A stretch of DNA of 5,872 nt from Actinomycetes bacterium (GCA_021849435.1 JAJZSX010000166.1:1-5872); one strand, 5' to 3'; numbered from the stretch's first letter, positions 1 to 5,718 are shown. The notes: a model not told the origin generated them from the letters alone. Program-made: numbers and translations.

Positions 1-1
1 G

Positions 2-1663
2 GTTGTTGGTTACGGGGCGAATTTGGCCTACGCCGACCTGTCGGGGACGGATCTGACGGGGCTGGATCTCTCGCTCGCGAACTTGCGCGGAGCGGAATTA
101 ACCTTCGCCAAGTTGTCAGGCTGCAATCTTTCTTTCGCCGACTTGAGTGACGCGAATGCTTTCGGGACAGACTTTCGAGGGGCCAACCTGCGCGGGGCGG
201 TGACGCGTGACGCGTGTCTGGACATGGCGGATTTGCGCGGGGCGACATACGACAAACGACGGGTTCGAGGTGCCTTCATCTGCGACGAGCTGACGCCGGA
301 GTATCTGCACATGTTGGGCGTCCCGTCATTGGGCGAACTGGCGGGTAACGAGAAGTCGCCGTCGCGCGCCGAACAGGCCGCTGAGATCGAGGAGGAGAGT
401 TCCCTGCTCGAGGCGACGGCCGCACGCGCCGACGAAGCGAACAACCAGAGAGCGAGGCGCGACGTCGAATTCAACGGAGTGCCGGACACGCTCGATCAGG
501 ACAACGTACTGGCGGACGCTCTCTCGGGACACGTCTCGGCATCGCCCACCCAAACCAACGAATCTCGAGGAAGTCGTGTGCGCGACTATTCAGAACTGCT
601 CGAAGGACTGAGCGTCGGCATCGCCAACCTCACGACTAGCGAGAAGTGGACGCAGTACCTCGACGTGCAGAGCAAGTTCTATCGCTACAGCCCCAACAAC
701 GTCATGTTGATCCTGCTACAGAATCCCTACGCCACGCGGGTGGCTGGTTACAACGCCTGGAAGGCGCTGGACCGCCAGGTGATGGCCAAGGAGTCGGCCT
801 TACGGATACTTGCGCCTATGAGGTACAAGAGGGAGGACCCGCCCGAGGGCGAAGACGCCCGCGAGATCCGTGGTTTCAAGCTGGTGCCGGTGTTCGACAT
901 CAGCCAGACCGAGGGACCGGACCTGCCCGACGTCGTAAGCAAGCTCGAAGGTCTCGCGCCCGAGGGTGTATTCGTCAAGCTCACCGAGTTCGCGCACGGC
1001 ATTGGCTTTCGCGTCGAACGGCCCGAGTCACTGGAGAGCGGGGCGAACGGTGACACGACCCACTCGGAGGGGCGAATACGAGTGGTCAGTAGCAACTCAG
1101 AGGCTCAACAAGCCAAAACGTTGGCCCACGAGATCGCTCACGCACTCCTGCACGATCCCGGTGTTGAAGCGACCAAGGATCTTGAGCGGGGCCTCAAGGA
1201 GCTCGAAGCGGAGTCTGCGGCCTACGTCATCTGCACGGCACTCGGCATGGAAACCAGCGACTACTCCTTCGGGTACGTTGCGAGCTGGGCCGGTGGTGCG
1301 CCCGAAGCTCTACAGGGCATTAAGACATCGACCGGGCGAATACAGAGGGCCGCGACGGCGGTTTTGAAGACCCTCGAGGTTGATGAGCCTGTAGTCGACG
1401 CCACGAATGACGTCAGCATTGAAATCATCGCTGAGCGCTCGGTTGACGTGGACGCAATCCTCGTCGGCGAACATCAGACAGAAGCTCTTGATGAGCTTGG
1501 GCGCATCCGAAAGATCGCCGATGCGTCCGACGGACGTATCCAGGTGATCACGGTCAATCAATCACTTGAGGTCGGTCGGTCCAATAACTACCGACCACTC
1601 TCATCTGCGGAGCTCGACGTGTTGGACGGTCCCCTCGGTATGTGGCGCGAACTCGGCGTCTGA
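2..1663 (+). CDS. Pentapeptide-repeat / ArdC-like ssDNA-binding / ImmA-IrrE-type zinc metallopeptidase fusion protein (5' partial)
   Basis: The reading frame is open to the window edge. The TTG at 23 is the Leu of an ordinary repeat (GANLA), so it is not the start, and the real start lies upstream. From about 14 to 253 there are roughly 16 consecutive five-residue repeats with Leu or Phe at the centre (YADLS, GTDLT, GANLR), which predict a right-handed beta-helix. A charged, probably flexible linker follows. An ArdC N-terminal-like domain starts near 587, with the family pattern YSELLEGL, then a YSPNN segment and VAGYNAWKAL. The peptidase motif HEIAH is at 1127-1141. ELEAESAAY follows at 1199-1225, whose acidic residues probably give the third zinc ligand, and then YVASWAG. 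The last ~85 residues match nothing I recognise. ArdC proteins protect incoming plasmid DNA from restriction, so an anti-restriction role is plausible, but the repeat fusion is unusual and the target is unknown. It is probably cotranscribed with the acidic gene 13 bases downstream. Confidence 0.8.
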   Translation, partial: VVGYGANLAYADLSGTDLTGLDLSLANLRGAELTFAKLSGCNLSFADLSDANAFGTDFRGANLRGAVTRDACLDMADLRGATYDKRRVRGAFICDELTPEYLHMLGVPSLGELAGNEKSPSRAEQAAEIEEESSLLEATAARADEANNQRARRDVEFNGVPDTLDQDNVLADALSGHVSASPTQTNESRGSRVRDYSELLEGLSVGIANLTTSEKWTQYLDVQSKFYRYSPNNVMLILLQNPYATRVAGYNAWKALDRQVMAKESALRILAPMRYKREDPPEGEDAREIRGFKLVPVFDISQTEGPDLPDVVSKLEGLAPEGVFVKLTEFAHGIGFRVERPESLESGANGDTTHSEGRIRVVSSNSEAQQAKTLAHEIAHALLHDPGVEATKDLERGLKELEAESAAYVICTALGMETSDYSFGYVASWAGGAPEALQGIKTSTGRIQRAATAVLKTLEVDEPVVDATNDVSIEIIAERSVDVDAILVGEHQTEALDELGRIRKIADASDGRIQVITVNQSLEVGRSNNYRPLSSAELDVLDGPLGMWRELGV

Positions 1664-1664
1664 A

Positions 1665-1670
1665 AGGAAG
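1665..1670 (+). promoter_or_regulatory. Ribosome binding site deciding the start of the acidic ORF
   Basis: AGGAAG lies 6 bases before the ATG at 1677 and just after the upstream stop codon. It supports that ATG over the in-frame upstream ATG at 1566, which would bury 37 codons inside the preceding gene. Confidence 0.65.
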
Positions 1671-1676
1671 ACGGAA

Positions 1677-2201
1677 ATGACCAAACGAATTTCAATGGTT
1701 GTGACGTACGACACGGGCTCGAGGGAGTTCTTCGTTGATTGCGACACTACAGAGGTGCACTTTCCCGAAGGTCTGTGCTGGGACGATGAGACGGAGTATT
1801 GGGCGGACGAGCCCCTTCTTGTTGAGGACGTCGTACAGCGACTGGCCATTCAACTGAGTTCACCCCAGCCGTTCATTGCGGCCACGAGGGAACCAGTGGC
1901 CATCTCAACGAAATTCATTGAACTGGCGTTGAACATCCTTGATCCGGATTGCAAGTGGGGTGCGGAAGAGACGCTGGAGGTATGCGATGCGGCGGGTGAC
2001 TTCCTCCGGGAGTATCCGATTACCGAATGGGAACTTGAGGGTGCATTTGCGCTGGCCGTTCAGTTCGTTCACGATTGGGCTTCGGGCGAATACCCCAATT
2101 CCGCACCCAACATTGAGCCTGCGTCCAACTTGCCACAGAGCGTTGATCACGGCCTCGATGTCCGTGGCCTCGTCATGTATGACGGTCCCACCTTCGAATG
2201 A
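1677..2201 (+). CDS. Highly acidic hypothetical protein (174 aa)
   Basis: I do not recognise a family. The protein begins MTKRISMVVTYDTG and has about 34 Asp/Glu against about 9 Lys/Arg by hand count, a net charge near -25. No signal peptide or membrane segment is evident, so it should be cytosolic. The N-terminal third looks beta-rich (alternating hydrophobic residues, FFVDCDTTEVHF). The middle looks helical (FIELALNIL, then LEGAFALAVQFVHDW), and the C-terminal ~35 residues look loose. It has four Cys with no metal-binding spacing. The start is fixed by AGGAAG 6 bases upstream. It lies 13 bases after the ArdC-like gene and 34 before the excisionase-like gene, so it is probably in one operon with them. 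Small, strongly acidic proteins on mobile elements are sometimes DNA mimics (ArdA, Ocr), but no sequence motif of those families was recognised here. That role is only a charge-and-context inference. Confidence 0.75.
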   Translation: MTKRISMVVTYDTGSREFFVDCDTTEVHFPEGLCWDDETEYWADEPLLVEDVVQRLAIQLSSPQPFIAATREPVAISTKFIELALNILDPDCKWGAEETLEVCDAAGDFLREYPITEWELEGAFALAVQFVHDWASGEYPNSAPNIEPASNLPQSVDHGLDVRGLVMYDGPTFE

Positions 2202-2225
2202 GCGACGTTTCCGCTATCTACCGTA

Positions 2226-2232
2226 AGGAGGT
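2226..2232 (+). promoter_or_regulatory. Strong Shine-Dalgarno for the excisionase-like gene
   Basis: AGGAGGT, a near-perfect anti-16S complement, ends 3 bases before the ATG at 2236 (4 bases from the GGAGG core). The spacing is short but the match is strong. It favours the ATG at 2236 over the internal ATG at 2320. Confidence 0.7.
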
Positions 2233-2235
2233 GCA

Positions 2236-2529
2236 ATGACAATCAACGAGCCGGTTGGGTTCATCGATTCCGTGCAACAGTCCGACCGGTCTCGTGCCCT
2301 ACCCGCCGTTTGCGCCACGATGAGCCTGGCTGAGGCTGCGGTGATACTTCATATTCATCGCACCACGGCGTGGCAACTTTATCGACGCGGCGAGTTCCCC
2401 GTACCGGTCTTGAAGGTTGGTGCGAATCTGCGCGTCGTCAAGGTCCATCTGCAGCAATTCTTGGACACAGGCGAGCCAGTCACGTTGCCCTTCCGCGCTT
2501 CGGACGGCTCAGGATCATTTGCCTGCTGA
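2236..2529 (+). CDS. Excisionase-like helix-turn-helix DNA-binding protein (97 aa)
   Basis: The core, residues 29-80, reads MSLAEAAVILHIHRTTAWQLYRRGEFP, then PVLKVGANLRVVKVHLQQFL. This is the pattern of the small MerR-like winged helix family (helix-turn-helix 17, Xis/AlpA-type): a SLAEAA helix, a recognition helix ending YRRGEFP, and a VGxxxRV wing followed by a final helix. Such proteins bind att-site DNA to direct excision, or act as small transcription regulators. The first 28 residues are an unstructured-looking extension. A strong AGGAGGT supports the ATG at 2236, although the ATG at 2320 starts exactly at the domain. It is the last gene of the plus-strand set, and its 3' end overlaps the convergent integrase by 15 bp. 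The pairing with an integrase makes excisionase the best guess; an AlpA-like activator is the alternative. Confidence 0.75.
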   Translation: MTINEPVGFIDSVQQSDRSRALPAVCATMSLAEAAVILHIHRTTAWQLYRRGEFPVPVLKVGANLRVVKVHLQQFLDTGEPVTLPFRASDGSGSFAC

Positions 2530-3705
2530 CTTCTTCGAATTCACGGCCTGGTCTTTAGCACGCATCTCTTTAGACTCCGCCATGATACGGCCCATGATCC
2601 CTGCGGCGACTTGGTCACTCGCTTCGACGAAGTGGGAGTAGACCGACAATGTGGTCGACGGATTCGCGTGGCCTAACCGCCCCGAGACGGTGCGGACGGG
2701 CACTCCCTCGGCAATGAGCCGGGTCGCAGCGAAGTGGCGCAAGTCGTGAAGACGCATGTGGTCGTATCCGAGGCTGTTCCTCAACGCCACGAAGTGTTTT
2801 GTCATCGCGGTGGGAGTCCAGGGAATGGAGCCGCTTGGCTCGCGGGAGAACACGAAGGCGTCTTGTGACATCTCCACGTCTAACAGTTTCGCTCGATCTT
2901 GCGCCAATCGGCGTTGTGACTCGAAGACCTCTAGAGTGTCGTCGTCGAGCGCAATGCGACGATTGGAATGAGTCTTGGTGTCCCTCTCCTCGATGCCGCC
3001 GGGAACCTCTACGATGGCGCTCTCGATGGTGAGCGTCTTCAGCTTCGTGTCGACGTTCTGCCATCGAATGGCACAGATCTCGCCGCGTCTGGCTCCGGTC
3101 GTGGCGGCGATGTGAAGGAAGTTTCCAACCTCAGGATTACGTGCGTGTGCCGCACCGAGGAGTTCGGCGACTTGATTGGGATTTGGGGGAGAGAGGTCGA
3201 CCTTGGCCTGACGTGGTGGCGTGGCGTTGGTCGCGGGGTTGACCGTGATCCAGCCCCAGAGAATTGCTTGACGAAACGCCCTTCGGATGATCGCGTGGAC
3301 CTGACGAACGGTTGACGCAGACAGTTGCAACCTTTTGGTGAGTTCTCGGTAAAGATCGTCCAGATCAGAGGATCGGATGCTACCGATCTTGCGAGTTCCG
3401 AGTCCCGGTGTAATCCACTTCGAGAGGAGGCTCTTATAAGTTCGTAGCGTCGTTGGACTCAGGTTTTCCTCGGCTTGCGCCAGCCATTTGGTGGTCAGTT
3501 GGTTGAAAGTGACGGCGGAAGTACCGGCGAACCGACCAGAGTCGACTTCGCTGGCAAGTGAATTGAGAACCCGCTGAGCATCCCGTTTGCTGCCGTGGAC
3601 CCACTTACACTTTTGACGTCGACGCCCCGACACGGGGTCGCGCCCGGCGTCAATTCGAACTTCCCAAACGCCTGGACCCATCTGCCTGATGCCACCACTC
3701 ATCAT
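2515..3705 (-). CDS. int: Site-specific tyrosine recombinase (phage-type integrase)
   Basis: This 396-residue protein is full length for a three-domain integrase. Residues about 10-58 form an arm-type DNA-binding domain (GVWEVRIDAGRDPVSGRRR, then a basic helix). Residues about 64-160 form the SAM-like core-binding domain (TFNQLTTKWL through NPATN). Residues about 172-370 form the catalytic domain. All expected active-site residues are visible: R206 in TTGARRGE, K244 in DTKTHSNRR, H320 and R323 in HDLRH, H346 in GRLGH, and nucleophile Y356 in TLSVYSHF. It should integrate and excise the element at the adjacent tRNA-Lys, whose 3' end lies 96 bp upstream of its start. There are two consecutive ATGs (3705 and 3702) and no Shine-Dalgarno. 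A TAACAT box just upstream suggests a leaderless message starting at the second ATG. The 3' end overlaps the convergent excisionase-like gene. Confidence 0.95.
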   Translation of the reverse strand: MMSGGIRQMGPGVWEVRIDAGRDPVSGRRRQKCKWVHGSKRDAQRVLNSLASEVDSGRFAGTSAVTFNQLTTKWLAQAEENLSPTTLRTYKSLLSKWITPGLGTRKIGSIRSSDLDDLYRELTKRLQLSASTVRQVHAIIRRAFRQAILWGWITVNPATNATPPRQAKVDLSPPNPNQVAELLGAAHARNPEVGNFLHIAATTGARRGEICAIRWQNVDTKLKTLTIESAIVEVPGGIEERDTKTHSNRRIALDDDTLEVFESQRRLAQDRAKLLDVEMSQDAFVFSREPSGSIPWTPTAMTKHFVALRNSLGYDHMRLHDLRHFAATRLIAEGVPVRTVSGRLGHANPSTTLSVYSHFVEASDQVAAGIMGRIMAESKEMRAKDQAVNSKKSAGK

Positions 3706-3708
3706 GGA

Positions 3709-3714
3709 ATGTTA
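3709..3714 (-). promoter_or_regulatory. Candidate -10 box for a leaderless integrase transcript
   Basis: Read on the minus strand, TAACAT ends three bases before the first integrase ATG and six before the second, so a start seven bases downstream would fall on the A of the second ATG. There is no Shine-Dalgarno, and leaderless genes are common in actinobacteria. The -35 position (about 3732-3737) is a poor match and falls within the tandem repeat. Confidence 0.35.
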
Positions 3715-3730
3715 CGCCAAAATCGGCATT

Positions 3731-3752
3731 GTGTGGTGTTAGTGTGGTGTTA
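3731..3752. repeat. Tandem 11-bp direct repeat upstream of the integrase
   Basis: GTGTGGTGTTA occurs twice, perfectly and back to back (3731-3741 and 3742-3752), between the integrase start and the tRNA-Lys. One copy per helical turn suggests side-by-side protein binding. The repeat may be an arm-type site for the integrase N-terminal domain, an excisionase site, or an operator over the integrase -35 region. Confidence 0.7.
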
Positions 3753-3755
3753 ACT

Positions 3756-3821
3756 CGGGACTTGAAGTCCAATTCTCTCTAAATACCCTGATTAAACCTA
3801 GTGCGCCGGCCGGGACTTGAA
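3756..3821. repeat. 11-bp direct repeat of the tRNA-Lys T-arm sequence
   Basis: CGGGACTTGAA occurs at 3756-3766 and again, same orientation, at 3811-3821 inside the tRNA-Lys T arm. The non-tRNA copy is also the left half of a palindrome, GGACTT-G-AAGTCC (3758-3770). An exact 11-mer recurring at 55 bp spacing is unlikely by chance. It could be a remnant of an attachment site or a secondary recombinase-binding site. Confidence 0.55.
3758..3770. repeat. Perfect inverted repeat GGACTT-G-AAGTCC
   Basis: Six-bp arms flank a single central base in the short region between the integrase and the tRNA. The compact symmetric form suits a dimeric protein site better than an RNA hairpin. Confidence 0.45.
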
Positions 3822-3848
3822 CCCGGAACCTGTTGATTAAGAGTCAAA
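3802..3848 (-). other. Probable attachment site (att) in the tRNA-Lys 3' half
   Basis: The tRNA 3' half faces the integrase, and the tRNA is intact despite the insertion, as expected when the element carries a copy of the 3' end in attP. The exact core is not visible because the second copy lies outside the window. Absence of an encoded CCA and the T27/C43 mismatch are consistent with an element-supplied 3' half running at least from position 43 to the end. Confidence 0.5.
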
Positions 3849-3874
3849 TGCTCTGCCAATTGAGCTACCGGCGC
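3802..3874 (-). tRNA. trnK: tRNA-Lys (anticodon CTT)
   Basis: The minus strand folds as a standard cloverleaf. The acceptor arm GCGCCGG pairs with CCGGCGC, the D stem is GCTC/GAGC, and the anticodon loop CTCTTAA carries CTT at 3841-3839. The T arm is CCGGG-TTCAAGT-CCCGG and the discriminator is A. The outermost anticodon-stem pair is a T27/C43 mismatch (3848 and 3832). CCA is not encoded (the next bases are CT), unlike the other two tRNAs here. It is the insertion site of the element to its left. Confidence 0.95.
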
Positions 3875-3882
3875 GAGACGAG

Positions 3883-3888
3883 TCTATA
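3883..3888 (-). promoter_or_regulatory. Candidate -10 box for tRNA-Lys
   Basis: TATAGA on the minus strand ends 8 bases before the first base of the tRNA, the right distance for a transcript starting just ahead of it. No convincing -35 hexamer was seen 16-18 bases further upstream. Confidence 0.4.
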
Positions 3889-3915
3889 CCGTCGCGTCAG
3901 TACTCGAGTGGTGCG

Positions 3916-5340
3916 CTAGCGGTGCTGAACGGCCTTAACCTCGAGGAACTCCTCGAACCCGTACGATCCAAGCTCGCGCCCGATGCCCGACTGCTTGTAG
4001 CCACCGAACGGGGCGACCACGTTGAAGGCGCCACCGTTGATCTCCACCTGGCCGGTGCGAATCTTGCGGGCCACCTCGAACGCCTTCTCGTCGGTCGCCG
4101 CCCAGACGCCGCCCGCGAGACCGTAGGTCGAGTCGTTGGCGATGGCGATCGCCTCGTCCTCGGTGTCGTAGGGGATGATTGAGAGGACGGGACCGAAGAT
4201 CTCCTCACGCGCGATGGTCATGTCGTTGGTCACGTCGGAGAAGATGGTCGGCTGGACGTAGTAGCCCCGCTCCAAGCCGGGCGGGGGAGTGACCCCTCCG
4301 CAGAGTAGGCGCGCACCTTCGTCGATGCCCGTGGTGATGTAGTCGCGGACCCGTTGGAGCTGCGCGGCGCTCGCGAGCGGCCCGAGCAGACTCGACCCGG
4401 TCACGGGATCGTCGGGCTGTAGGCCGGCCGCGGCAGCGACCGCCGCCTCCTCGACCTCGGCCAGTCGCGAGCGGGGCACCACCATGCGGGTGAGCGCCGA
4501 GCACGTTTGACCCGAGTTGAGGTAGCACTTGAAGACGCCATCGGTAACGGCCTTGGCGATGTCGGCGTCCTCGAGGATGACGTTGGCCGACTTGCCGCCG
4601 AGCTCGAGCGAGACGCGCTTGACCATCTCCGAGGCAATCTGCATGACGCGCTTGCCGGCCCTCGTCGATCCGGTGAAGGACACCATGTCCGTCTTGGGGT
4701 GCGCGACGATCGCCTCGCCGACGACCGGCCCGAGACCCGTTACCAGATTGAAGACGCCGTGGGGCAGTCCGACCTCGTCGATGATGTCGGCGAGAAGGAA
4801 CGCGTTGAGCGGGGCAACCTCACTGGGCTTGAGCACCACGGTGCAGCCGGCCGCCAACGCGGCGGCCACCTTGTTCGCGATCTGGTGCAAGGGATAGTTC
4901 CACGGCGTGATCGCCGCCACCACGCCCACCGGCTCGCGCAACAACGTCGAGTTGCCGACCTCCTCTTCCCACACGTACTCGGCCGCCCGTCGTGCATTGT
5001 CGGCGAACGTCGCCGTGGGCAGCCCGACCTGGATGCCTTTGGAGAGCATTAAGGGCATGCCCACTTCGTGGGCGATGACCAGGGCGATGTCGTCGTCACG
5101 TTCGGCCAGCTTCTCCGAGATGCGAAGGAGGTAGTCGGAGCGCTCCTTAGCGCTCGTGTTGGACCAGGCGTGGAAGGCCGCGGCCGCGGCCTCGACGGCC
5201 AGATCGGCCTCGTCGACCGTGCCCACTGGCACGGTTCCGTAGGCCTCGCCGGTAGCCGAATCAAAGACGGTGAACGTCTCGGCTGAGGTCGCGCGTCGCC
5301 ACGAACCATCGATGTAGAGCGAGTCGCGTGCAATGGTCAT
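3916..5340 (-). CDS. NAD(P)-dependent aldehyde dehydrogenase
   Basis: This 474-residue cytosolic enzyme oxidises an aldehyde to the carboxylic acid; the substrate cannot be told from sequence. The length is normal for the family. The expected residues are present: N148 in TPWNYP (oxyanion), K171 and E174 in LKPSE (cofactor binding, where the Glu favours NAD+ over NADP+), FTGST at 222-226 (nucleotide-binding loop), general base E246 in LELGGK, nucleophile C280 in NSGQTC, and E380 in EEIFGP (nicotinamide ribose). The closing [15 protein letters not shown] motif and a C-terminal oligomerisation segment are intact. The ATG at 5340 has AAGGGGG 4 bases upstream. Close relatives are broad aliphatic or aromatic aldehyde dehydrogenases, so a specific name such as betaine or succinate-semialdehyde dehydrogenase is not justified. 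It stands alone between tRNAs and is probably monocistronic chromosomal backbone. Confidence 0.95.
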   Translation of the reverse strand: MTIARDSLYIDGSWRRATSAETFTVFDSATGEAYGTVPVGTVDEADLAVEAAAAAFHAWSNTSAKERSDYLLRISEKLAERDDDIALVIAHEVGMPLMLSKGIQVGLPTATFADNARRAAEYVWEEEVGNSTLLREPVGVVAAITPWNYPLHQIANKVAAALAAGCTVVLKPSEVAPLNAFLLADIIDEVGLPHGVFNLVTGLGPVVGEAIVAHPKTDMVSFTGSTRAGKRVMQIASEMVKRVSLELGGKSANVILEDADIAKAVTDGVFKCYLNSGQTCSALTRMVVPRSRLAEVEEAAVAAAAGLQPDDPVTGSSLLGPLASAAQLQRVRDYITTGIDEGARLLCGGVTPPPGLERGYYVQPTIFSDVTNDMTIAREEIFGPVLSIIPYDTEDEAIAIANDSTYGLAGGVWAATDEKAFEVARKIRTGQVEINGGAFNVVAPFGGYKQSGIGRELGSYGFEEFLEVKAVQHR

Positions 5341-5344
5341 GGAT

Positions 5345-5351
5345 CCCCCTT
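5345..5351 (-). promoter_or_regulatory. Ribosome binding site of the aldehyde dehydrogenase
   Basis: AAGGGGG on the minus strand, with 4 bases (ATCC) before the ATG at 5340. It supports that start, which also gives the usual family N terminus. Confidence 0.55.
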
Positions 5352-5426
5352 CGACCCAGAAATCGGGCCCTCGGTGGAGAATCTACACGGGCCGATCGTT
5401 TCCTCGACCGGGCCCTCTGGCGGCGC

Positions 5427-5447
5427 CGGGAAGCGTCGCGGCTCCCG
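5427..5447 (-). terminator. Possible terminator hairpin after tRNA-His
   Basis: CGGGAAGC (5427-5434) and GCTCCCG (5441-5447) can pair with one bulged base around a 6-base loop, 15 bases beyond the tRNA-His 3' end. There is no T-tract, which GC-rich actinobacterial terminators often lack, so the call is weak. Confidence 0.3.
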
Positions 5448-5461
5448 ACAACCAGACGACT

Positions 5462-5539
5462 TGGGGTGAGCGACGGGGGTCGAACCCGCGACCTCCAGGA
5501 CCACAACCTGGCGCTCTAACCAACTGAGCTACGCCCACC
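5462..5539 (-). tRNA. trnH: tRNA-His (anticodon GTG), with encoded G-1 and CCA
   Basis: The minus strand gives acceptor GTGGGCG paired with CGCTCAC, D stem GCTC/GAGC, anticodon stem CCAGG/CCTGG around TTGTGGT (anticodon GTG), and T arm GCGGG-TTCGACC-CCCGT. The discriminator is C. The base before G1 is G (5539), the extra G-1 that marks histidine tRNA and pairs with C73. CCA is encoded at 5464-5462. Confidence 0.96.
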
Positions 5540-5619
5540 AAGTCCCACCAGTATGGCACAGGGCCTGGCTCGGGCCCGTGCCGCGGGAGTTGCGGCTTCG
5601 TTCACTACGCTTCGAGTAC

Positions 5620-5696
5620 GCCCCTGTAGCTCAACTGGATAGAGCAGACGGTTTCTACCCGTCAGGTTGCGGGTTCGACTCCTGCCGGGGGCACCA
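5620..5696 (+). tRNA. trnR: tRNA-Arg (anticodon TCT), with encoded CCA
   Basis: Acceptor GCCCCTG pairs with CGGGGGC, the D stem is GCTC/GAGC, and anticodon stem GACGG/CCGTC surrounds TTTCTAC, giving anticodon TCT, which reads AGA/AGG. The T arm is GCGGG-TTCGACT-CCTGC with one G-T wobble. The discriminator is A and CCA is encoded at 5694-5696. It is divergent from tRNA-His across an 80-bp gap that must hold both promoters; no clear hexamers were seen there. Confidence 0.96.
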
Positions 5697-5698
5697 CG

Positions 5699-5718
5699 GG
5701 TTAGCGACACAACTAACC
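5699..5718 (+). terminator. Possible terminator hairpin after tRNA-Arg
   Basis: GGTTAG (5699-5704) and CTAACC (5713-5718) form a 6-bp stem with an 8-base loop, starting 2 bases after the tRNA CCA. A second small hairpin (CCGC-TTC-GCGG, 5717-5727) follows at once and shares two bases with it. There is no T-tract. The position suits a tRNA terminator, but the stem is weak. Confidence 0.35.

Larger units (their letters stand above)
1..3802. mobile_element. Integrative element inserted at tRNA-Lys (integrase-proximal end, partial)
   Basis: A complete tyrosine integrase sits next to the 3' end of a tRNA-Lys gene, with an excisionase-like gene and an ArdC-like gene beyond it. This is the usual layout of phages, ICEs and genomic islands integrated at tRNA 3' ends. 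The right boundary is placed at or inside the tRNA 3' half. The left boundary and second attachment site are outside the window, so the size and the type (prophage, conjugative element or satellite island) cannot be told. No structural, replication or conjugation genes are visible. Flanking genes to the right of the tRNA look like ordinary chromosome. Confidence 0.75.

Noticed and set aside
28..489. 153-codon minus-strand ORF opposite the pentapeptide repeats
   Set aside because: It is a shadow of the repeat-containing frame; its low-complexity Ser/Arg/Ala composition mirrors the GC-rich sense codons.
1566..1676. Longer version of the acidic ORF starting at an ATG inside the ArdC-like gene
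   Set aside because: It would overlap the upstream gene by about 100 bases in another frame and has no ribosome binding site, whereas the ATG at 1677 has AGGAAG at proper spacing.
2968..3315. Plus-strand ORF of 115 codons opposite the integrase
   Set aside because: The opposite strand encodes a full integrase with all catalytic residues, and this frame has no recognisable domain.
4507..5052. Plus-strand ORF of 181 codons opposite the aldehyde dehydrogenase
   Set aside because: It is a long antisense frame typical of GC-rich genes, rich in Arg/Asp/Gly/His with no domain, opposite an intact conserved enzyme.
5364..5417. CGGGCCCTC repeated at 5364-5372 and 5409-5417 upstream of the aldehyde dehydrogenase
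   Set aside because: A short GC-only 9-mer in GC-rich DNA; chance recurrence is plausible and no regulator site is recognised.
5328..5527. Two plus-strand ORFs ending in GGRTRDLQDH / GSNPRPPGPQ
   Set aside because: These strings are the antisense translation of tRNA-His, another common artefact; no independent coding evidence.
5516..5710. Minus-strand ORF containing GAPGRSRTRNL
   Set aside because: It is the antisense translation of tRNA-Arg plus flanking sequence, again a tRNA artefact.
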